Shown piece by piece: positions 59,577 to 64,000 of a DNA stretch of 64,000 nt. Source of the stretch: Paracoccaceae bacterium (GTDB taxonomy: Bacteria > Pseudomonadota > Alphaproteobacteria > Rhodobacterales > Rhodobacteraceae); contig JAIOJF010000042.1 of the NCBI GenBank assembly GCA_019911965.1, positions 62,001 to 126,000 on the forward strand. The letters are read 5' to 3'. The notes under the pieces were generated by a model that was not told the DNA's origin, did not search any database, and saw only the letters and a program-made list of their open reading frames with translations. Position numbers and translations under genes: made by a program. How positions within the stretch are numbered: the first letter of the stretch is position 1; every line of letters begins with the position of its first letter.

Positions 59577-60374
59577 CTACTGGTAGGCCCTAGAAAAACC
59601 CTGCTCATAGAATCTATCGTATGCTGCTTGGGCATTCACCATCTGAGAGTACAAGAACTCTAACGGCTGTCGAAGGAATATTTGGAATCCATCTTCAACA
59701 ATTCCAAATATCCAATTATCCAGAATGTTCATTTCAAACCCAAATTCAACACGGAAGGAAAACACCAATCCAATCCCTAACGCAACAACTCTAATGAGAT
59801 ACCCAAGCAATCTATTCCTCTTTATATTTCCTTGCAAAATATCTCTAATGAGCCCACTAATTCTTCCCAGCGATTCCCACAACCCGATTATAATCTTGAT
59901 TGCGCCCCTCCTTCTAAACAGGGAGTCCACTGAAACATCAGCCAATTTTGAATCTTTTACAACAGCTTTCTCTGAAGCATCTATTTCCAGGTCATTGTCC
60001 TTAGCATTCAACGTATTGGCGGTATCATGCTTGCCCTGCCCATTTGGAAGTAAAGAAAAAAGAAAAACTATGGTTTGCCAAAAAACTATCAGCCCTATGA
60101 ACACCGATAATCCCATCGCGCCGGGTCCAAACTCAGAAAGAGTTAACAGTAGTCCAAATAGTACCAAGAGTGGCACAATCGACCAAATTGTAAGGCGGAT
60201 TGCTATTAGAATATACAAGTTGATGGCTTCTTTTACCCCGACAAAGAAAAATTGCCAAAGCGCACCAGCAATTCTTGAGAAAAGATCATCGCCATATTCG
60301 GAGACAGCCTTGCTCGTGCGACGTCTAATAGCTTCAAACCCATTCACGAAGCCCCGACTCTCTGGGTCATCCAT
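59577..60374 (-). CDS. AT-rich hypothetical membrane protein, probably acquired
   Basis: A 265-residue protein with two strong central helices (LTIWSIVPLLVLFGLLLTL and GLSVFIGLIVFWQTIVFLFSL), another near residue 205 (GYLIRVVALGIGLVFSF), and polar ends. Base composition and codon use are strikingly AT-rich (many AAA, ATA, TTA codons) compared with all neighbours, which suggests horizontal transfer. I do not recognise a family. The ATG MDDPESRG at 60374 has AAGGGG nine bases upstream. It lies next to a degenerate thyX fragment and higBA. Confidence 0.6.
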   Translation of the reverse strand: MDDPESRGFVNGFEAIRRRTSKAVSEYGDDLFSRIAGALWQFFFVGVKEAINLYILIAIRLTIWSIVPLLVLFGLLLTLSEFGPGAMGLSVFIGLIVFWQTIVFLFSLLPNGQGKHDTANTLNAKDNDLEIDASEKAVVKDSKLADVSVDSLFRRRGAIKIIIGLWESLGRISGLIRDILQGNIKRNRLLGYLIRVVALGIGLVFSFRVEFGFEMNILDNWIFGIVEDGFQIFLRQPLEFLYSQMVNAQAAYDRFYEQGFSRAYQ

Positions 60375-60390
60375 CCTCCAAAACCCCTTC

Positions 60391-60480
60391 AAACTCCCAT
60401 CATTCCCCTGCCGACATGCCCGAGGAATCTTGCATCACCACTTCACCCTTAAGCATCCGCCTCACGCAGTCAATCACCCT
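60391..60480 (-). pseudogene. Degenerate duplicate of the thyX 3' end
   Basis: These 90 bases align without gaps to 61181-61270, inside thyX, at an offset of 790; by hand count 74 of 90 bases match. Read on the minus strand it gives [14 protein letters not shown], then SSGMSAGE, a TGA stop, and WEFEG. The ThyX protein ends [13 protein letters not shown]...[13 protein letters not shown]. There is no start and it ends in the next gene's leader, so it is a dead fragment. Confidence 0.8.
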
Positions 60481-60499
60481 CCGCGCGCGCCGCTGCCAT

Positions 60500-60826
60500 T
60501 CACTCCGCCGCCACACCAGTCTTCACCGGCGTCACCCCACTTAGCCGCGCCTGCATCCCAACGTCCCGCCGCGCCGTTTCCAGATCAAACTCTGCCTGCA
60601 AATTCATCCAGAACTCCGGTGTCGTCCCAAGGGCCGCCGCCAGCATCAGCGCCGTTTCGGCGGTGATCCGGGACGCGCCAGAAATCACCCGTGTGATGCG
60701 GTTCGCGGGCACCCCCAACCGGGCGGCGAAGGCGGTAGCGCTAAGGCCGAGTGGCTCCAGAAACTCAACCTTCAGGATTTCGCCTGGTGTGATCGGCTCA
60801 ATGGTAATCGCAGATTTCGACATCAT
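60500..60826 (-). CDS. higA: HigA-type antitoxin, helix-turn-helix XRE family
   Basis: A 108-residue protein with the HigA pattern: PITPGEILKVEFLEPLGLSATAFAARLGVPANRITRVISG is the XRE helix-turn-helix, and TAETALMLAAALGTTPEFWMNLQ is the conserved dimer helix and tail. It should bind and neutralise HigB and repress the operon. The start MMSKSAITIEP at 60826 has GGAG six bases upstream and overlaps the end of higB by 29 bases. The toxin-first gene order is characteristic of higBA. Confidence 0.9.
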   Translation of the reverse strand: MMSKSAITIEPITPGEILKVEFLEPLGLSATAFAARLGVPANRITRVISGASRITAETALMLAAALGTTPEFWMNLQAEFDLETARRDVGMQARLSGVTPVKTGVAAE

Positions 60827-61079
60827 AGGCATCTCCGTCCTGCCAGCGGAAACAGATGCGCCACTGGTTGTTGATGCGGATCGAGGATTGGCCAACCCTG
60901 TCACCGCCAAGTTTCTCCAGCCGGTTGCCGGGCGGGGCCGTCAAGTCCCGGTAGGCAGCGGCGGCGTGCAGCATTGCCAGTTTGCGCTTTGCCTGCCGTG
61001 CAAAACTGCGGAAGCGGCTATGTGCTTGGCCGGTTTCATGCAGTCGCTCAGTCTTCTTGCAGGCGAATCCCTTGATCAT
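60798..61079 (-). CDS. higB: HigB-type toxin, RelE/ParE superfamily mRNA interferase
   Basis: The 93-residue protein contains MIKGFACKKTERLHETG, ARQAKRKLAMLHAA, LTAPPGNRLEKLGGDRVGQ and SIRINNQWRICFRWQDGDAYDVEICDYH, the canonical HigB C-terminus with the catalytic-region Arg and His. HigB is a ribosome-dependent mRNA endonuclease. The gene is first in the operon, behind a palindromic operator, and overlaps higA. The toxin appears intact. Confidence 0.92.
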   Translation of the reverse strand: MIKGFACKKTERLHETGQAHSRFRSFARQAKRKLAMLHAAAAYRDLTAPPGNRLEKLGGDRVGQSSIRINNQWRICFRWQDGDAYDVEICDYH

Positions 61080-61089
61080 TGCAATACAC

Positions 61090-61106
61090 GGTACGTATCA
61101 TGTACC
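61090..61106 (-). promoter_or_regulatory. higBA operator palindrome
   Basis: GGTAC-GTATCAT-GTACC is a perfect 5+5 inverted repeat with a seven-base spacer, 11 bases upstream of the higB start. Its location fits autorepression by HigA or the HigBA complex. Confidence 0.55.
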
Positions 61107-61159
61107 ACTCCCCTGAGTATGTCAAGGACATGGATGCACCCCAATAGGTTATCCGTTGG

Positions 61160-62068
61160 TTAATCCTTGAGGGTCGCCTCAAACTCCCGCCATTCCCCCG
61201 CAGACATCCCTGATGAGGCTTGCGTCACCTCCTCACCCTTAAGCATACGCCGCACGCAGTCAATCGCCTTGCCCGATAGCTGCACCCCCCCCATCCGGTA
61301 ATCCGCGAACGCCCCGTAAGCCAGTGGCACCCAGTCGGCGACGATGGCGCACATGGCTTCGGCGTAGACGCGGATTTCGTATTGCGCGTGCACATCCGCC
61401 CGCAGGCGCAGGAAATGGAACAGGTTGTGCAGATCGGTCTTCCAGTACCATTGCGTATAGATATTGGCTGGCAGGTTCATCCGCGCCAATTCCCGCGCCA
61501 GCCCCTTCTGGCCGTCCTGGCTGAGCATATCCTCGTAATGGTCATAGGCCCGCATCGCGTCGGCTTTCAGGATGGACAGCACGCGCTCGGCCTCGTCGCC
61601 CTCCAGCAATTCGCCGCGGCCCTGGTTGTTCACCACCGATTGCGCCGCCAGCGCGTCCGGGGCGGGGATGTAGAATTCGCGGTTCAGAATGGAATAGCGC
61701 GCCGAATATTCGTTCACATTGGCGGTGCGGTGGCGGATCCATTGCCGCGCCACGAAGACCGGCAGTTTGACGTGAAACTTCACCTCGCACATCTCGAACG
61801 GGGTCGAGTGCCAGTGCCGCATCAGGTAGCGGATCAGGCCTTCGTCATTGGTCACCTTTTTGGTGCCCTTGCCATAGCTGACCCGTGCCGCCTGGGTGAT
61901 CGCGGCATCGTCGCCCATATAGTCGATCACCCGCACGAAGCCGTGGTCCAGAACCTCGTGCGCCTTGTAAAGATGCGCTTCCATGCCGGGCGCGGTGGCG
62001 CGGATGGTCTGGTGGCGCTGGGCGCGGGCATCTTCGATCTCGGCGATCTGGTCCGGGGTCAGGGGCAT
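61160..62068 (-). CDS. thyX: FAD-dependent thymidylate synthase ThyX
   Basis: A 302-residue enzyme with the ThyX motif [15 protein letters not shown] (R112-H113-R114) and further conserved segments [19 protein letters not shown] and [18 protein letters not shown]. It makes dTMP from dUMP with methylenetetrahydrofolate and FADH2. The start [13 protein letters not shown] at 62068 has AAGGA eight bases upstream, favoured over ATG at 62077. Its last 90 bases are duplicated downstream of higA. ThyX and the folate/flavin enzyme TrmFO in the same window share chemistry but are not linked in operon. Confidence 0.95.
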   Translation of the reverse strand: MPLTPDQIAEIEDARAQRHQTIRATAPGMEAHLYKAHEVLDHGFVRVIDYMGDDAAITQAARVSYGKGTKKVTNDEGLIRYLMRHWHSTPFEMCEVKFHVKLPVFVARQWIRHRTANVNEYSARYSILNREFYIPAPDALAAQSVVNNQGRGELLEGDEAERVLSILKADAMRAYDHYEDMLSQDGQKGLARELARMNLPANIYTQWYWKTDLHNLFHFLRLRADVHAQYEIRVYAEAMCAIVADWVPLAYGAFADYRMGGVQLSGKAIDCVRRMLKGEEVTQASSGMSAGEWREFEATLKD

Positions 62069-62183
62069 TGTCGGCATCCTTGTTCGTGGCGGTTCTTGCG
62101 ACTCGGGGTATTCAAGATATAGCATTGACCGGGATAGTCTTACACTAGATCGAGTGGAAGAAAAGATGGAGGCCAGCTGACAG

Positions 62184-62924
62184 ATGCTGCAATCGCTGCG
62201 TGCCGGGGCCGGGTTGCTGGGCGGAACCGCCCGTGATCTGATGCCAATCCTGCTGATCGTGGCGTTTTTCCAGATCATCGTGCTGCGCCAGCCGGTCGAC
62301 AACCTGGCCGATCTGGCAATCGGCTTCCTGTTCGTGCTGCTGGGGCTGGCGGTGTTCATCCGCGGCCTTGAAATGGCATTGTTTCCCATAGGCGAGGCCA
62401 TGGCACAGGCCCTGGCGCAGCGCGGCTCGCTCAGCCTGCTGATGATCTTCGCCTTCAGCCTCGGCTTCGGCACCACGATTGCCGAACCCGCCCTGATCGC
62501 CGTCAGCACCGAGGCGATGCGGGTAATGGCCGCAGCCGGGGTGATCCCGGCCGATGCCGTCAGCCAGACCTCGCATGCCGACGCCCTGCGCTATACCGTC
62601 GCAATCTCGGTCGGCGCGTCGCTGATGCTGGGGGTGTTACGCATCCTGAAGGGCTGGCCGATCCACTGGCTGATCATGGCAGGCTACGTGATCGTGGTGG
62701 CGCTGACGATGGTGGCCCCGTCCGAAATCATCGGCATCGCCTATGACAGCGGCGGCGTCACCACCTCGACCATCACGGTGCCGCTGGTCACGGCACTTGG
62801 CGTCGGGCTGGCCAGTTCGATCCGGGGCCGCAACCCGATGGTCGATGGCTTCGGGCTGATCGCATTCGCGAGCCTGATGCCGATCATCTTCGTGCTGATC
62901 TTCGGCCTGGTGATCGGCGCATGA
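62184..62924 (+). CDS. DUF1538 membrane protein, first of a pair
   Basis: A 246-residue protein with about seven hydrophobic segments. The DUF1538 repeats are evident: [19 protein letters not shown] and [27 protein letters not shown], with a glycine-rich GGVTTSTIT turn. The family is an uncharacterised transporter-like group. GGAGG lies about 11 bases before the ATG. Its stop overlaps the start of a homologous gene in ATGA, and a P-II-like gene follows, suggesting a regulated transport unit. Confidence 0.85.
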   Translation: MLQSLRAGAGLLGGTARDLMPILLIVAFFQIIVLRQPVDNLADLAIGFLFVLLGLAVFIRGLEMALFPIGEAMAQALAQRGSLSLLMIFAFSLGFGTTIAEPALIAVSTEAMRVMAAAGVIPADAVSQTSHADALRYTVAISVGASLMLGVLRILKGWPIHWLIMAGYVIVVALTMVAPSEIIGIAYDSGGVTTSTITVPLVTALGVGLASSIRGRNPMVDGFGLIAFASLMPIIFVLIFGLVIGA

Positions 62925-63730
62925 TCGCGGGCATTGCGCATGACCTCTGGGCCTCGATCCTGTCGATCCTTTGGGACGTGGTGCCGATCATCGCGGTGCT
63001 GCTGGGCTTTCAGCTCGGCGTCCTGCGCAAACGCCTGGCACGCCCGCGCGAAGTGCTGGTCGGACTGGTCTATGTGATTGTCGGGCTGGCTTTCTTCCTG
63101 TTCGGGCTGGAACGCGCCCTGTTCCCGCTGGGCCGCGAGATGGCCCGCCAACTGACCGATCCGGCGCTGATTTCCGCCGGTGGCGGGCCGCTAGGCTGGG
63201 CCGATTACTACTGGACCTATATTTTCGCCTTCGCCATCGGGTTTGCCACCACCATTGCCGAACCCTCGCTGATCGCGGTGGCGATCAAGGCGCGGGATGT
63301 TTCGGGTGGCACGGTCGGCTCGCTCGGGCTCAGGATCGCGGTGGCCACCGGTGTCGCGCTCAGCCTGACGGTGGGGGCATATCGCATCGTCTCGGGCACG
63401 CCGCTTTATTCCTACATGATCGTCGGCTACGTCATCGTGGTGATCCAGACCATGTTCGCGCCGAAAAAGATCGTGCCGCTGGCCTATGACAGCGGCGGCG
63501 TCACCACTTCGACCGTGACCGTGCCGCTGGTGGCGGCGCTGGGGCTGGGGCTGGCCTCGAACGTGCCGGGGCGCAGTCCGCTGCTGGACGGTTTCGGGCT
63601 GATCGCGCTGGCCAGCCTCTTTCCCATGATAACCGTCATGGGCTATGCCCAGATCAGCGCCTGGCTGGCGGGCCGCAAGCCGCGACGTGGACCGGGGCAA
63701 CCGAAACCCCCGCAAAAAGGAGGCAATTGA
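62921..63730 (+). CDS. DUF1538 membrane protein, second of a pair
   Basis: A 269-residue homologue of the preceding gene, with the same two signature blocks: [23 protein letters not shown] and [27 protein letters not shown]. The tail is basic and proline-rich ([18 protein letters not shown]). The pair looks like a split or duplicated transporter whose halves form one heteromeric carrier. Its TGA overlaps the next start (TGATG), with AAAAGGAGG as a strong ribosome site for that gene. Confidence 0.85.
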   Translation: MIAGIAHDLWASILSILWDVVPIIAVLLGFQLGVLRKRLARPREVLVGLVYVIVGLAFFLFGLERALFPLGREMARQLTDPALISAGGGPLGWADYYWTYIFAFAIGFATTIAEPSLIAVAIKARDVSGGTVGSLGLRIAVATGVALSLTVGAYRIVSGTPLYSYMIVGYVIVVIQTMFAPKKIVPLAYDSGGVTTSTVTVPLVAALGLGLASNVPGRSPLLDGFGLIALASLFPMITVMGYAQISAWLAGRKPRRGPGQPKPPQKGGN

Positions 63731-64000
63731 TGAAGTTCAAACTGATCATCGTGATGACCGAAGACGAATTGACCGATATTGCCGTCGATGCCGCCCGTGC
63801 GCATGGCGCCACCGGCTGCACCATCATCACCGGCGCACGCGGCGAAGGGCTGGCCCCGAAGAAGACATTTCTGGGCCTGAACGTCGCCGGCCAGCGCGAC
63901 ATGATCCTGCTGCTGGTCGAGGAACACCACAGCCGGCTGATCCTGGAAGCCGTGGGCGAGGCCTGCGGATTCGATGTGACGCCGGGCACGGGCGTCGCCT
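63730..64000 (+). CDS. P-II family signalling protein, partial
   Basis: The visible 90 residues start [20 protein letters not shown] and continue AARAHGATGCTIITGARGEG and FLGLNVAGQRDMILLLVEEHH. This is a ferredoxin-like P-II/NifB-class fold with the strand-helix-strand layout and a GARGEG loop where GlnB-type proteins have their T-loop. The T-loop here is short, without a recognisable uridylylation tyrosine. Placed after two DUF1538 genes with overlapping codons, it probably regulates them. The 3' end is outside the window. Confidence 0.8.
   Translation, partial: MKFKLIIVMTEDELTDIAVDAARAHGATGCTIITGARGEGLAPKKTFLGLNVAGQRDMILLLVEEHHSRLILEAVGEACGFDVTPGTGVA

Overview
The window is a GC-rich chromosomal segment of an alphaproteobacterium, most likely a marine or halotolerant member of the Rhodobacteraceae (roseobacter group). 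Pointers are the CtrA/SciP cell-cycle pair, a Mur-type Fur protein, a GAAC-N7-GAAC LexA box, TrmFO, Usg beside gyrA, coaD followed by two cyclophilins, and a Na+-translocating NADH:quinone reductase (NQR). I see no rRNA, tRNA, CRISPR array, prophage or complete insertion sequence. Assignments come from reading protein motifs and gene order; no database search was run.

Layout. 0-9 kb: the 3' end of mazG, an iron-binding protein behind a probable iron-responsive promoter, an M20 amidohydrolase, a nucleoside hydrolase, small membrane and transport genes, a CPA1 antiporter and fur/mur. 8.8-15.5 kb: housekeeping genes (eno, anmK, tyrS, a DUF3179 protein, two cyclophilins, coaD). 15.7-20.2 kb: a two-gene RND efflux operon with a palindromic operator. 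20.5-26.1 kb: a giant RTX protein with an internal 600-bp-period duplication, a Calx-beta domain and a CARDB-like domain. 26.4-31.3 kb: a CbpA/CbpM chaperone pair, an acetate kinase fused to a PduL-type phosphotransacylase, rnk and a DUF1127 gene. 31.4-38.2 kb: the minus-strand operon nqrABCDEF-apbE-nqrM-CBS, facing a divergent pentahaem cytochrome c. NqrB is unusually short and lacks the SGAT flavin site.

38-51 kb: a dipeptidase-like protein, a rhodanese behind an AT-rich palindrome, a lytic transglycosylase, a membrane-anchored LuxR regulator coupled to a cytochrome b561, then ssb, usg, gyrA, doxX, trmFO, gluQ, hisI and an IscU-like scaffold. 51-58 kb: a 40-residue single-pass membrane peptide preceded by two overlapping LexA boxes and ended by a good terminator, followed by recG-ligA, ctrA-sciP and mnmA. 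58-62 kb: cspA, a palindromic repeat, and a small accessory islet. The islet holds an AT-rich membrane gene and a higBA toxin-antitoxin pair lying between two copies of the thyX 3' end, one of them a degenerate fragment. 62-64 kb: two coupled DUF1538 membrane proteins and a P-II-like protein cut by the window edge.

The best candidates for something undescribed are the LexA-box peptide at 51.2-51.45 kb, the AckA-PduL fusion, the reduced NqrB, the thyX/higBA islet, and the DUF1538/P-II transporter unit.
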